Assembly: GCF_009727055.1 (NCBI RefSeq)
Contig: NC_052358.1
Coordinates: 41,901,337 to 41,965,336, forward strand
DNA from: Benincasa hispida
Lineage: Eukaryota > Streptophyta > Magnoliopsida > Cucurbitales > Cucurbitaceae
DNA length: 64,000 bases
Direction of reading: 5' to 3'
A program made the translations under genes and the position numbers. Under the pieces are notes generated by a model. It was not told the DNA's origin, did no database searches, and was given only the letters and a program-made list of their open reading frames with translations. Positions within the stretch are counted from its first letter, which is position 1, and each line of letters starts with the position of its first letter. Positions 1-12,600 of this stretch are shown here, piece after piece.

Positions 1-930
1 GCACCCTCTTCACATTAGATATATTTGTGTTCACTTGATTTAAGCATAACCAATAAGTCGACCCTTCACAGGTTGTTCGTAATCGCAGCTGGGTCAATAT
101 GTTGTTTTACCCCCCATATTAAGTCTTGCTCCTTAAGTTCCACTAATTCTTTAATGAACAATTGATTTTTAATCCAACCACTAAACCATATCTCTCTCGG
201 GCCAATGAGAGGGTGGGGCTCCTTGTTCAAGACCTGGATTTAGTACTTAAGAGAACAACCTTTGTTCTATCCCTAAACTAGGTAGTCGTGAATTCCTTAT
301 TGCACCCTATGTCTCCAGCTATCTACTCGGTCTTACCCCTGAAATGGGAGGCTTATTTCATCGGCGCTGTTGAGCCAACCTTCACCTATGCAAATCTAAG
401 GATAATCCCAAATAAACAAAAGTTCATAGTTAGCTCAGGACTAAAATCGAGTTACCTAGGTCATCTAAGCGAAATAGTCAGTCTTAAACAGTAAACAACA
501 TTATAAAGTAAGAGTGACTTATTTCTTGGTCCGATCTTATGCAAACTCATTGCATAAGACGCCCTCATTCCTCATGTCAATACATGAACGAATCAGGATC
601 ACTTTGTTTGTAGCATCTTTACAGCAACTTGTAACAATTACAAAGTGGGCTGCATCTAATAGTGTTACCCAGAATAATGTACCCAATCTTATTCATATAT
701 TATAGATTATTTTTACTATTTACCTTGACCTGATCCACTTTTATGTCTCCACATAAAGTTCAAGTATTCATATAATAGCCATGGATCTTAGTTTATTGGA
801 TTTAGACTTAATCAATACAATTTATAGATTCAATAACAACTTTATTGAAATAATATCGAATAACATCTTTATTGATAATAGAATATGTTTAACTTTACAA
901 ATTGTGAGTTTTAGGACATACATTCCAACA
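1..930 (-). repeat. 3' LTR of element A (partial)
   Basis: This stretch aligns by eye with the 5' LTR of the same element; base 1 corresponds to about 7737. It ends in CCAACA at 930, the LTR's TGTTGG start read on the minus strand. About 1.1 kb of this LTR lies left of the window. The open frames inside it are not conserved between LTR copies and are not genes. Confidence 0.85.
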
Positions 931-942
931 ATACTCCCACTT
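931..942 (-). other. Polypurine tract of element A
   Basis: Minus-strand AAGTGGGAGTAT abuts the TGTTGG start of the 3' LTR, as expected of the plus-strand priming site. Element B has the same tract at 24597-24608. Confidence 0.75.
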
Positions 943-1052
943 AGACTAAAACTCCAGTGGATAAATATATACAATGTTGAGTACAATGAGAGAATAAAAG
1001 GTATAAATAAAAAAACTAAGGCATTAGATACCCATAAATTCTCCCACTTGCC

Positions 1053-2657
1053 CTAGTGATAAGTATCTCGAAGACCTAGTCCTAGTAGGTGACCCTCGAA
1101 CACTTTAGCCAGGAGGGCCTTTATAAATGGATCAACTAAGTTGTCTTGTAACGCTATCTGTGTGATGATGACATCTGCTCTTTGTACAATCTCCCTCATG
1201 AGATGGTACTTCCACTCGATGTGTTTTCCACGTTTATGGCTTCGAGGTTCCTTTGAGTTTGCAACTGCTCCACTGTTATCGCAATATAGAGTGACTGGCA
1301 GATGCATATTTGGAACCACTTCCAAATCAGTTAGGAACTTTCTGAGTCATATTGTTTCTTTTGCTGTTTCACTTGCAGGTACATACTCAACTTCCATTAT
1401 GGAGTCAGCAATACAACTTTGTTTTATACTTCTCCACACTACTGCTCCTCCATTCAGAGTGAATACTGACCCCGAAGTTGATTTCCTTGAATCTATATCG
1501 GGCTGAAAGTCAGAATCCGTGCATTCAATAAGGATCAGATCCTTAGTACCATACATGAGCATATAATTCCTCGTTCTTCGAAGATACGTGAGAATTCTTT
1601 TAATGGCAGTCCAATGATCATATCCATGATTGGACTGAAATCTGTTGACTATTTCAGCTGCATAGCATATGTCGGGATGAGTACACAACATGGCATACAT
1701 TAAACTCCTTACTGCTGATGCATATGGAATTCGTTTCATAACCTCAACATCTTGAGTTGTCTTAGGAATTTGTTCCTTAGAATGATGAATTCCATGTTTG
1801 AAAGGCAACATTCCTTTCTTGGAATTTTGCATTTAATATCTAGACAACATCTTATCTATATAAGATGCTTGAGATAATGCTAAAGTTCTATTCTTTTGAT
1901 TCCAAACTATTTGAATCCTAAGAATATATTGCACTTCACTCAGATCTTTCATTTGGAATTGCATAGCAAGCCATCTCTTGACGTCAACCGAAAATTCTAC
2001 TTCATTTCCTATGAGTAGAATATCATCAACATACAAGACCAGAAAAATGACAGTTTTGCTAATGATTTTCTTGTAAACACAAGGTTCGTCAACATTTTGT
2101 TCAAAGCCATAAGATTTGATCGCAGTGTCAAATCTCATAATCCATGATCTAGATGATTGTTTCAACCCAGAAATGGATCGATTAAGCTTGAAAACTTTTT
2201 GCTCTTGACCCTAATCTATGAACCCTTCTGGTTGAGACATATAGATACTTTCTTCAAGATAGCCATTTAGAAAGGCTATCTTGACATCCGTTTGTCAGAT
2301 TTCATTATCATAAAATGCAACTATGGACAAGAGTACTTTAATAGACTTTACCATGGCAACTAGAGAGAAGGTTTCTTTAAAGTCTACCTCCTATCTTTGG
2401 GTAAACCCTTTTACCATAAGTTTTGCTTTGTAGGTCTGTACATTACCAACTTGGCCTAGTTTTCTCTTGTAGATCCATTTGCATCCGATGGGTTTTACTT
2501 CCTCAAGTTTATCTACAAGATCTCAAATAGAATTAAAGTACATAGACTCCATTTCAAGGTCCATGGCTTTAATCCATTGGTCTTTATCCCCATCATGCTT
2601 GTTTAAAATTCAATGGATGCTCTAAGCCATCATCTGGTATGATGACTTGAATTTCAG
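1053..2657 (-). pseudogene. Copia A reverse transcriptase and RNase H, broken
   Basis: The C-terminal part of the copia polyprotein, copying element RNA into DNA inside the virus-like particle. Reading leftwards from 2657 the RT begins in pieces with several in-frame stops. 2165-1833 holds the catalytic YVDDIL block, 1832-1347 the RT end and start of RNase H, with TDSDF and EVEYV acidic blocks, and 1325-1053 the last RNase H block, with CDNSGA and KRGKHIE. Single stop codons separate these open pieces while homology runs straight through, so they are one decayed frame, not three genes. The YVDD aspartates survive, and so do the RNase H acidic residues I can see. The frame is shifted relative to the integrase part near 2680. 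Confidence 0.85.
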
Positions 2658-4151
2658 TTAAACCCATATACCAGTCAGATGTTGCATAACCCTCCAACTA
2701 TGTCGAGGCACTCTCAACTCTTGAGAAGGATGTGAAAAACTAGTCTCATTAACAACTCTTGTTGATGGACCTGCTCTATCAACAACCCTTATTGATGCAT
2801 TTGTCGTTTTTCTAGACATTTCTTCTATTACTAGCCTACAATGAGGTTGATGTTTCTTCATATGGTCCTCTTCCAAGAATGTTGCATTTGTTGACAAAAA
2901 TACTCTATTTTCTCGAGGATCGTAAAAGTAACCACCTTTTGCTTCTTTAGGGTAGCCTAGAAATAGGCATACTTTTGAACGACATTCTAATTTTTTAGAA
3001 TTTTGCACCAACATGTGTCCTGGGCAACCCCAGATTATGAAGTGATGTAAACTTCTTTTACGTCCTCTCCTAAGCTCATAAGGTATTTTAGAAACACTTT
3101 TCGAGGGAACCATGTTCAAAATATACACTGCAGTTTCAACTGCGTGTCCCCAAAAAGAATTTGGTAATTGGGCATGACTTATCGTGGAACAAACCATGTC
3201 CAACAAGGTTTTGTTTCTCCTTTATGCCACACCATTTTGTTGAGGTGTATTAGAGGCTACGAGTTGAGCCTGCATTCCATATTCTATTAAATAGTTCTGG
3301 AATTCTAGGTCTATATACTCAGCACCTCGATCTGATCGAAGTGTTTTAAACTTTTTATCTAATTGGTTTTCAACTGCTGCCTTATATTCTTTGAACTTTT
3401 CATATATTTCGGACTTTTGATGCATTAGGTAAACATGCCCATACCTTGAATCATCATCAACGAAGCTGATGAAATATTCATACCTTCCTCTAGCTCTTAC
3501 ATTCATAGGAACATAGAGGTCTGAATGTACCAGGTGTAAAGGTTCTTTGGCTTTAAGACCTTTTCCAGAAAAAGATCTTTTAGTCATTTTACCTTCAAGA
3601 CAAAATTCACATGATGGTAATAAATTGTCTTCTAACTGTTTTAGATGGTCGTTTTTAACCAATTTCTTAATCCTGTTGAGATTTATTTGACCAAGTTTGA
3701 AGTCCCAAAGATAGGCATTTGGAGAAACTTTCATTTTCTTTTTTTGAGTGTTAGCTATTTTAAACAGCACTATGTTCAAAATGGCTTTTACCTCAGTCAG
3801 TTTTAACAAATATAAGTTATTTTCCAATTTTATAGAACAATTTTTGACATTCTTCAAAGTAATGAACACTTCATCATTATCAAAAGAAACTTTATAAGTT
3901 TGTTCCAACAAACAAGAGATAGATATTAGATTCTTTTTCATGGAAGGATTGTAATAAACATTTTTCAATAAAATGTATTTATCTTCTACAAATAACTTCA
4001 AATCTCCCACTGCTTTAGATGAAACAACCTCCTCGGCCCCTACCTTAAAGATTGTTTCGCCTTCTGTAAACTGTTTCCATGTTTCTTGAGAGACAGTATA
4101 GATATGATTAGTGGCGCCTGAATCTATTATCCAAGTTTTATTGTTTTCCAC
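2658..4151 (-). pseudogene. Copia A protease-integrase, one stop codon
   Basis: Protease and integrase part of the copia polyprotein. From 4151 leftwards: the protease catalytic motif DSGATNH about 10 residues in, a GAG-pre-integrase zinc-binding stretch around residues 150-190, the integrase core with HSDLY (first Asp), RSDRGAEY (second Asp) and NTPQQNGVA just before the catalytic Glu region. A TAA stop at 3219-3221 sits where the family has a Glu codon, then the same frame continues to 2658 with the integrase C-terminal half. After that a frameshift takes the sequence out of frame with RT. Apart from that stop the frame is open for about 490 codons, so this is one of the better preserved pieces. 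It lies about 40 bp from the gag remnant. Confidence 0.88.
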
Positions 4152-4190
4152 TAAGCATGTTTCGATGACAAGTAAATCATATTTATTTTG

Positions 4191-4364
4191 TCATTCGATT
4201 TCAACATTCTCATATATATAGTTCAAAACTTTAGATGAGCTGGGAGATAGAGGACAATCCTCTGTTAAAACTTGTTTTGAATCATCGTTTGCTAGTAGTT
4301 TGTATGTTGAATTGATTTTACCGTTAACTAATTCGGAGGTGAATATTTTAGAAGAATTTGACAT
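4191..4364 (-). pseudogene. Gag N-terminal remnant of element A
   Basis: About 57 codons starting at the ATG at 4364-4362 (MSNSSKIF...). It contains the sequence style that opens plant copia gag proteins: a leucine/asparagine-glycine stretch and then VLTEDCPLSP. After this it jumps to a short linker and stops at 4191. The residues after the stop (KYDLLVIETCLVEN in frame before the protease) are the segment that normally follows the gag zinc knuckle. So roughly 200 or more residues of gag, including the CCHC knuckle, are absent. Element B has the same join at 27926-27965. An upstream in-frame ATG at 4430 exists, but the second one fits the family start better. Confidence 0.75.
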
Positions 4365-6624
4365 GCTGAAATTTTTAAACAAATTCCAATTAGTTAAATT
4401 GCAACTAAATCCAAAATAAGGTTTTAGCAAAAAATAAAAATGTACCCATAACCATGATTTATTTGCAACTATACTATAGTGAGTCAGAATAGGTGCTACC
4501 GAGGTGTAGTCAAATATTCCTTCACTAAAGCAACCAATTTTAACCGAACACTATCTCTAGAATAACTCTTATTCCTATGGTCATTTAGTTACCGCTTTCG
4601 GTCAGAAATTATTAACTTTAGTAATTCTTTAGGTGTAGCCCTCCATTATTAGACCTTAGAGGTCGACCTCAACGATGCTACCAAAATGGAGAGTCAAGGT
4701 TGGAAATGGACCTAAGAAATCTTATCCATTTCTGGAGTTTAAGTTGTTCCAAATCCTATGTTACAACCCTCCAATGGGATAGTCGTCATTAAATGGCTAG
4801 CAAGGGCCGCATAAAGCAAACCAGCAGGTGCAACATAGGAATCTCACGGTCCAATCTAACAAAAGAGACTGCAGGACATGTTGACACATATCCTTCATCT
4901 ATTTACTATGAACTTCTTCCCTCATTTACCTTGCTCTTTACTCATACAAACACTTTTCAAATGGAGGTCATTCCCAAGGTGACATGAAGCGTCATATGAA
5001 TCCCATGATGTGAACTTTTTAGGGACGTGAGAGTAGAAATCAATATATCATATATTTGATTTTTATTTGAACGACCTTCCCTTATTCACCTGAATCTTGA
5101 TTTATGCAAATACTTTCCAAATGGAGGTCACTCCCATGGTGATACGAAGTACCGCATAAATCTCGATTGTGAACTCGTAGGGATACGAGGGCATAAATAA
5201 TGTTTCATATATATTATTAATATCACTCAAGTGTTCGAATAACTTTATCATATAAGTTATTGAACTTCCACTGAATTGTTCTACTATTTGTTTAGGTATA
5301 TATACTCAGGCTTATTTCGGCTAATTAAACAACACTAAGTTTAGATGGTTTATTCAAGTATAACCTTTATAAAAGGATTTTAACCTATGATGTCTTAGGT
5401 GATAAACCATTTCATTACCTTAAACCGCTCATGTATTGCTTTTAAAACTGGTTAACAATGCTCAACTATTTGGCCATAATCCCCAAGTAGGAGGTGTTCC
5501 GTAGACCGTCAACTTAAGTACCTCCAGTCTTAGACAGGATTATATACTGGTTGAGTTTGTAACCACATTTTACAATATGTCGACCTATTTTAACTATTAA
5601 AATAGGTGGTTAACCTACATGAGCATGCAAATTATCTTTGTTATGGATTTTAAACGTCTAACCCAATTTTATAACAACTTAAAAAATTATAGACATGCTA
5701 ACCATCCACAACATACATCAAAGGCATTCAATATTTTATATAACATTTATATTAAAACATTTGAAATACTATACATGCATACTATATATTATAACATTTT
5801 ATAATATACTTTCAATGCATGTAACATGTTTCCTATGGTTGGATTTTAAATCTACATGACATACTTTATGCACATACATGATTTATTTAATTATGACATA
5901 CATCACATGCATAAATAATTAAAGATAAACTAGTATGGTTTAGGTTTTCGCATTATCAAGCAAACAAAAACCTAATTATTACAAAAATCAACAAAAACCG
6001 GCTCCATAGCACTTTCTGGATTTTCTCGAACCGCCTTGAACCGGACCTCCAATTCTCAAAACTTTGCTGAACCGAACAAATACCATCGAGTATGCCATCA
6101 AGCATCGAGTATGCTATCAAACATCGAGTATACCATCAAGCATCGAGTATGCGTTCAAGTACCATCATGCATTGAGTATTACATTAAATACCAGCGAGTA
6201 TGAGCATCGAGTATGGTATCATTCATCGAGTATTTCATGAAATACAATCGAGTATAAGCATCAAGTACCATTGAGTATGGCATCATGCATCGAGTATTTC
6301 ACAAAATACCATTGAGTTACTCATCGAGTTTGGCATCGTGCATCCAGTATTGGGTAGATGCTGAAAATTTGGTTCCTGTTGCTCGGCCTTCTTCACTTAT
6401 TTCTTCAATTACAACCTAATTGCAACTCAAATGACTCCATACGAATTACAGACACTTAAACATACATTAAAGCTCATCAAACAAGAGGCAATTACAAGAA
6501 TACAACATAATTGCAGAGAAAAAAATGCAAAACACACAAAAACCATATCAGTTCATCATTTTCATACAATTTATGAAAAACACCCACCAAACTCAAATTA
6601 ACGCTAATTGAGTGCTTAAATCAC
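4365..6624 (-). other. Long non-coding leader of element A
   Basis: About 2.26 kb between the primer binding site and the gag remnant with no supported coding sequence in any frame. It is clearly related to the leader of element B (27.9-31.1 kb) in patches, for example the ACATGTTGACACATATCCTT stretch at 4876-4895, so it is an inherited part of the family rather than a late insertion. Leaders of this length are unusual for copia elements, whose gag normally starts soon after the primer site. Confidence 0.6.
6080..6350. repeat. Minisatellite, CATCGAGTATG-type units
   Basis: An irregular tandem array of CATCGAGTATG/CCATCAAG-like units, with about 18 degenerate copies recognisable by the GAGTAT core. 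It lies in the leader of element A about 280 bp from the primer site. Element B has an unrelated minisatellite (29990-30860) in the same position. Confidence 0.75.
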
Positions 6625-6636
6625 GCTCTGATATCA
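6625..6636 (-). other. Primer binding site of element A
   Basis: Minus-strand TGATATCAGAGC, one base off TGGTATCAGAGC, the complement of the 3' end of initiator tRNA-Met used by most plant copia elements. It lies 3 bp inside the 5' LTR end. Confidence 0.8.
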
Positions 6637-6639
6637 ATT

Positions 6640-8665
6640 TATAGGATATACAAGCATAGAATGGAAGAAAATAGAATCAATAAGCACTCTAATTACATTT
6701 AATTTGAGTTCTAAAAGCATGCTTTGACAGAAAATCAAAAGAGGGTTTCTTGTGAACATACCTTTAATGAATTCTCTTAACTTCAAGTTTCCTTTCACAT
6801 GATTCCAACTCCAATTCAGCATTGAACCACCAAGAGATCTTCTTTACTATTCTCAGCCTTGAATTTGAGTAGTGAAATTCCAATTAGAGTGGATTTGTGA
6901 ACGGTTTAAGTGTGGGTTTTGGTCAAGAAAAATTTCTGCAGCAGTCTTTTAAAGAACTCAGAAATTCACCTTTCCAATCTTCAATTTTAGAGCTTTTATA
7001 CACAAAATGCATGTAAGCACTCGAACTCAGCTCAATGTCAGCATTAATTTGATAAAGAAGTGAGATTTGTGTGTATATTTGGGAGGAACGCCTCCTACTT
7101 GGTATAAATGCGGGAAGAACCCACTCAAAACCAAGTTTTTTTTTTTCAATTTCAAATTTTAATCAATTCTAAAATTAACTAAAATTTGATTTAATTAATT
7201 CATAATTAATTAAATCTAAAATATCAAAATTCAATTTCTTACATTGAATTGAAATTGAAAATTAATTTTATTTTTAATTAATTAAACATTTTTAATTAAT
7301 TAAATAATTTAATATCAAATATTAAATTAATCACACCCAATTTTAATCATGAATCTTATTCATGTAATTAATATTTAAATCATTATTTAAATATTATAAA
7401 CTCTCCAATTTCATTTAACTTCAATAAATTAAATGTTAATTATATAAAATATTATACAAACCCTAATTCGAATTTGAACTTATTCAAATTCAAAACCCTA
7501 ATTTCAATTTGAACATTTCCAAATTGAATTTCAATTTGAACATTTCAAATTGATATCATTCCAAATTAACTCAATTTATTAATTCAAGGTGTTCATGTTT
7601 TACGAGCTAGTAAAGGAACCTTATGGACCTACAGATCAAGAGCTCTAACAATTTAATATTAATTGGCTAAAACTCTTTAGACCAGATTAATCAATATTCA
7701 TTAATTATCAAGTCACACCACTATAGCTCGATAGTTGCACTATCCTCACTGTAGATATATTTGTGTCCACTTGATTTAACCATAATCAGTAAGTCAACCC
7801 TTCATAGGTTGTTCGTAATCACGGCTGGGTCAATTTGGTGTTTTACCCCCGATATTATGTCTTGCTCCTTAAGTTCCACTAATCCTCTAATGAAAAATTG
7901 ATTTGTGATCCAATCACTAATCTAGATCCATCTCAGGCTAATGAGAGGGTGGGGCCCTTTGTTCAAGACCTGGATTCAGTACTTAAAACAACAACCTTTC
8001 TTCTATCCCTAAACTGGGTAGTTGTGAATTCTTTATTGTAGTCTTTGTCCTCTGCTATCTACCTGGTTTTACCCCTGAAATGGGAGGATTATTGAACCAG
8101 CGTTGTTGAGCCAACCCTCACCTATACAAATCTAAGGATAATGCCGAATAAACAGTAGTTCATAGTTAGCTTAGGATTTAAATTGATTTACCTAGGTCAA
8201 CTAAGCAAAATAGTTAGTCTTAAACAATAAACAGCGTTATAAAGTAAGAGTGACTTACTTCTTGGTCCGATCTTACGTAAACTCATTGCATAGAATGCTT
8301 CCACTACTTATGTCAATACATGAACGAATCAGGATCACTTCATTTGTAGCATCTTTACAACAACTTGTAACAACTACAGAGTAGACCGCATCCAATAGTG
8401 TTACCAGAATAAGGTACCCAACCTTATTCGTATACTATAGATTATTTTAACTATTTACTTGGACCTAATCCACTTTTATGTCTCCACATAAAGTTCATGT
8501 ATTCATATAATAGCCATAAATCTTAGTTTATTGGATTTAGACTTTATATGTGAAATTTATAGATTCAATAATAATTTTATTGAAGTAATGTCCAATAACA
8601 TTTTTATTGATAATAGAATATGTTTAATTTTACAAACTGCGAGTTTTAGGACATACAACCCAACA
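6640..8665 (-). repeat. 5' LTR of element A
   Basis: A 2.03-kb LTR. On the plus strand it runs from TATAGGATA (a mutated TGTAGG) to CAACCCAACA, the family termini also seen in element B and the solo LTRs. It pairs with 1-930. ORFs within it (for example 8531-8713) are not conserved between LTR copies. Confidence 0.85.
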
Positions 8666-8680
8666 ATTTTGCTGGTGAAC

Positions 8681-8940
8681 TTGGAGTTTTTGTGTGTTTT
8701 TAGATGTTTATGAAGTTTGAATGTTGTGGGGGATGGGTTGAGTTTGGTTATAATTGTTTTGGGGGAAAAGTTGGAGTTTTTGTGCATTTGTGGATGTTTA
8801 TGAAGTAAGAATGTTGTGGAGGATGAGTTGAGTTTGGTTATACTCGTTTTAGAGTTGAAATTGTAGTTTTTTGTTTGTTTCTAGAAGTTTATGACATTTG
8901 AATGTTTTGGTTTTGTTGTAGGATGTTGTTCGAAGATGAG
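8681..8940. repeat. 90-bp tandem repeat, about three units
   Basis: Units start at 8681, 8771 and 8861, each opening with a TTGGAGTTTTTGTG-like stretch and containing GATGTTTATGAAG and GAATGTTGTGG. The third is the most diverged. They are followed by a short repeat of GACGTTGTTTTCAT (about 8972 and 9024). G/T-biased on this strand, no supported coding. It could be the subterminal part of an old DNA transposon. Confidence 0.7.
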
Positions 8941-9312
8941 GTTGGGATGTTGTTTGAGATGTTGTGTTTCAGACGTTGTTTTCATGTTCTTTCTTTTATG
9001 TATTTGTGAAAACATATTTATTGACGTTGTTTTCATCTTGTTTCTTTTATGTATTTGTGAATATTTATTTTGTAAATTATCTTGTAACTTTTTCTCTATT
9101 TTAGATAATAAAGAATAGTATGGACTTTGTTTATTTGTTTTATTTCTTATGTGAATATGCTTGAGTTACTTAATGATATTTTATAGGTTATTCAGATCAA
9201 ATTAAAAAAAAATTACCAATTACAAATTATAAATTAAATTTTTTTAAAAAAATTACTATCATCCGATGATTGGTAAGTCGTTGGGAGTTCAAAAATTCAA
9301 TTTGAAATGAAT

Positions 9313-9340
9313 CTCCTAACGACTGGTACGTCGTCGGGAG
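9313..9340. repeat. Palindrome with ACGTCGTCGGGAG core
   Basis: Two 11-base arms, CTCCTAACGAC and GTCGTCGGGAG, pair around TGGTAC with two mismatches. A related GATGATTGGTAAGTCGTTGG lies about 55 bp upstream. Inverted copies of such motifs are typical of subterminal regions of CACTA-type DNA transposons, but I see no matching element ends. Confidence 0.5.
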
Positions 9341-9405
9341 AGGAACTCCGGACGCTGTTTTTACCATTTCCCATCAATTTTAAGCATCAGGAAAGGTGGG
9401 TGCGG

Positions 9406-9697
9406 CATCACCTACTATGGGAGCTATGTGTAGAATGAAAAGAAACTTCTCTATCAAAAGAGTTAAGCAATGTGTCACCTTTATGAAATAGCTAGCAGAT
9501 GAACACACTTCAACCTAGTTAAGATGACTATCAACGAGGTCCGCAAGATTTCATCACCTACTATGGGAGCTATGTGTAGAATGGAAAGAAACTTCTCTAT
9601 CAAAAGAGTTAAGGAATATGTCGCCTTTATGAAATAGCTAGCAGATGAACACACTTCAGCCTAGTTAAGATGACTATCAACGGGGTTCGCAAGATTT
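9406..9697. repeat. 146-bp tandem duplication
   Basis: Two copies (9406-9551 and 9552-9697), each starting CATCACCTACTATGGGAGC and ending CGCAAGATTT, with only a few differences. This is a recent duplication. No coding potential is apparent. Confidence 0.85.
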
Positions 9698-12600
9698 TCT
9701 AATTTTTTTTTTTTTTTGTAAAGATATTATAATTAAAGTGTGGGATGGGAGAATCGAAACTCAGGCCTCGAGGTTAATAATATGAATACTATGCAAGTTG
9801 AGTTACACTCTTGTTGGCAAAGTCTAATGTTTTAAATATCAATATCAAGATTTTACCAATACAATATAAGAATTTGGGTGTAAATTTGTTTTTTTTTTTT
9901 TTTTTTTACCTTTATTCAAATTATGAGAGAGCTTGTTTAACCTTTAGAATAAATATTCTCAGTAATGATGAGAAAGTTATTATTATCCTTTGTACATCAA
10001 CATTATTAAAATGAAACCATATAAAAACAAAAACATGACTCAAATCAATTGGTCAAGACATACATAGCTCCACGATAATTACTACGTATTTTTCTTCAAG
10101 TCCAAAGTTTAAATTTCCACCCTCCACTTATTTTAATAAAAATACTCCAATCAACTCGTTTTTGTTACTTAAGTGAAATCCAAATAACGTAGCAACGGTC
10201 ATTCGTCAATTAACTAATACAATAGATAATTAGAAAAAGAATTCTTTGTAGCAAATGGGTAATAAAAAAATTGTATTTGATATTAATTATCGTCATTAAA
10301 ACTTTACTTTCGGCTTCCATTATTTTAATAAGAAGAAAAACGGTAATGTAGTTAAAATATATATATATATTTGTATATAAAAATCCAATTAAAGTCTACG
10401 AGGTCCTAAATATAAAATAATTATTTAATTTGACCTATTTAATCAAATGGTATGTTAATTATATAATAATGTCATAGACATATTTGGAATTAAAAGTCCA
10501 ATAAATATAGTATATGGATTTGAAATTCAAACAGTTGGCGGAGTTTACTGACTAACAAAACCCATATGTAGTTAATTAGTTGTTGTATTGTGTTTGGGAG
10601 ACGCAAGTGATAATTGAAACACAGAAAACAAAAATGCTCATCTTCTAGAAGAAGACACATCCAAGGTGTTGACTTTTGAATAAGGTACAAACTCGTGTCA
10701 AATTTCCCTACCTTCAAAGTAATTTTGGCACGATTTTGTGTTAAATCGTCTCTACGTTTGTTGTTCCTCACGTTTAACACAACAATCTTCTCGAATGTAC
10801 ACTTAATAGAAAAAGATTGATATCGTTAGAGATGACGCCTTTTCTCTCATAAACTTGTTTTTGAAGAGAAGTCGATTAGTAACCATATCTAAATCTAAAA
10901 CCCCTATGAAACGAAAAATGATTGCTACATAATAGACAGAAACACACACATGATCCAATAGATACAAATGAATCTAACTGATGCTAACATCTTCAATCTG
11001 TAATGGCATGGATTGTGGAGATTGAAATTAGTAAACACTTAAAGTTTCAAAATGTTATACTTGTTACTTCTTATATTTTAAGTTTGGTTTGGGTTTAGTC
11101 TCTAGATTTTAAAATGTTACAATTTACCATTTAGATATGAGTTTTGTTTCGATTTGGTCCCTATGTTTCGAAATGTACACTTTTAATCTCGATCTTACAT
11201 TAGATGCTCACTTTCGTCTCTAGCTAATTGAAAAGAATTACAATTAATTAAGTTTCACTATTTTTCATCAATAAATTAGATTAAATTTCATTTCATAATT
11301 ATTTTAAATAAATTAATAGGCCTTAACAAGGACTGAATGTGAATATTTAATGAAAAATTAAGATTAATTGAAGGTGAATCTTAAAACTTAAGAACTAAAT
11401 TGAAGAAAAACTCAAATCTAAAGAGTAAAATTATAACATTTTGAAACATAGGAACATAATTGAAACTAAACTTTAAACTTAAGAACTAAAAGTATAACAT
11501 TTGGAATCCTAAAGGTTAAATGAAAACTAAACCTAAGATGTAGGGAATGAAGAGGTATTATTTTCCAAAAATAAATAAATAAAGCAAAAAAATATTATTT
11601 TTTCAAGCTAGTGTATAACTTTCGAACAAAAAGCACGATGGTGGTAGGAAAAAGTTTTAGTGCATGTTCTAGAGTGATATTGAAATGGTTAAATCATTTT
11701 CGTCATATTCAAAATCACTTTGAAACACATTTTTAAATCATTTCAAAAAAAATTCAAGGCTTAATTTTACACTTCTAAACTCAAATTTCATACGTTTAAA
11801 ATTGATTTTGATTAGTTAAAAGCTTTTTTTCATATTGATTTTGACAATGACAAAAATAATTTGAACAATTTCAAAATCACTCCCAAACATGCAATTAGAT
11901 TCACATAAAAATACTTTTTTTAAGGCACAAAAACATTTCGAGAGTGATATCAAGACTTTCCTAACATATAAATGTAAGTATATATGGAAGAGGATTACGA
12001 AAAAGTGAAATTACTATAGGAAGTTGTACATTTACATTAAAGATTTTAGGGCTCTCTTTTAATGGGTTTCATTATTTTCTCAATAGGTTTCTTCTCTTTT
12101 GAGGACTTTCGATATGAAGTAATTGTCCATATCAAAGGTGTTTGATTATATATACAAAAAGTGAAGTTAAAATAATAACACCATGCTTTAATTAACAATA
12201 ATAATGATGATCTAATTTCATATGATAAAAAGTCAATAGTCGTTGTTAACTATTAGGTAAGACTATTTCCATCCTTTGATTAATATTATTATAGATTCAA
12301 TCAACATCTAATTTCTCTAACAAGTTAAGTGAGATTCTTATAGCTAACTTCTTGGCTTCTCTCTCTCTAGAACATGAAAAGGACTGAGTTGGTGTACTTA
12401 TATGAAATGGTTGAAATCAAAATGATCCTTAATATGAAAGCTTCTTTTGAAATCTAAATGAATATGAATTATTTTCTTGGGATAATTTGCCTAGTTTCCT
12501 ATGTAGAAGATTAGGATTAACATAACTCTAGTGACTTTTGTGGTTTTTTTTTTTTTTTTTTTTTTTTTAACTTTGACCACTAAATGATTTTTATCATAAT

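Larger units (their letters stand above)
1..8665 (-). mobile_element. Copia element A (gag-deleted family), truncated by window edge
   Basis: Ty1/copia retrotransposon on the minus strand, read right to left: 5' LTR (6640-8665), primer binding site (6625-6636), long untranslated leader, tiny gag remnant, protease-integrase-RT-RNase H, polypurine tract (931-942), then a 3' LTR that leaves the window at base 1. The order PR-INT-RT-RH identifies copia. Motif style (YVDDIL, the PYAS...SLMYAMLCT block, RNase H wording) resembles the Angela/BARE-type lineage; this lineage call is from family memory. The coding part carries stop codons and at least one frameshift, so this copy is dead. Element B (22872-33055) is the same family. 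A target duplication cannot be checked because the left end is missing; the five bases after the right end are ATTTT. Confidence 0.9.

Noticed and set aside
10490..10780. 96-codon open frame on the minus strand
   Set aside because: No recognisable domain, AT-rich surroundings, and no splice or element context. Not supported as a gene.
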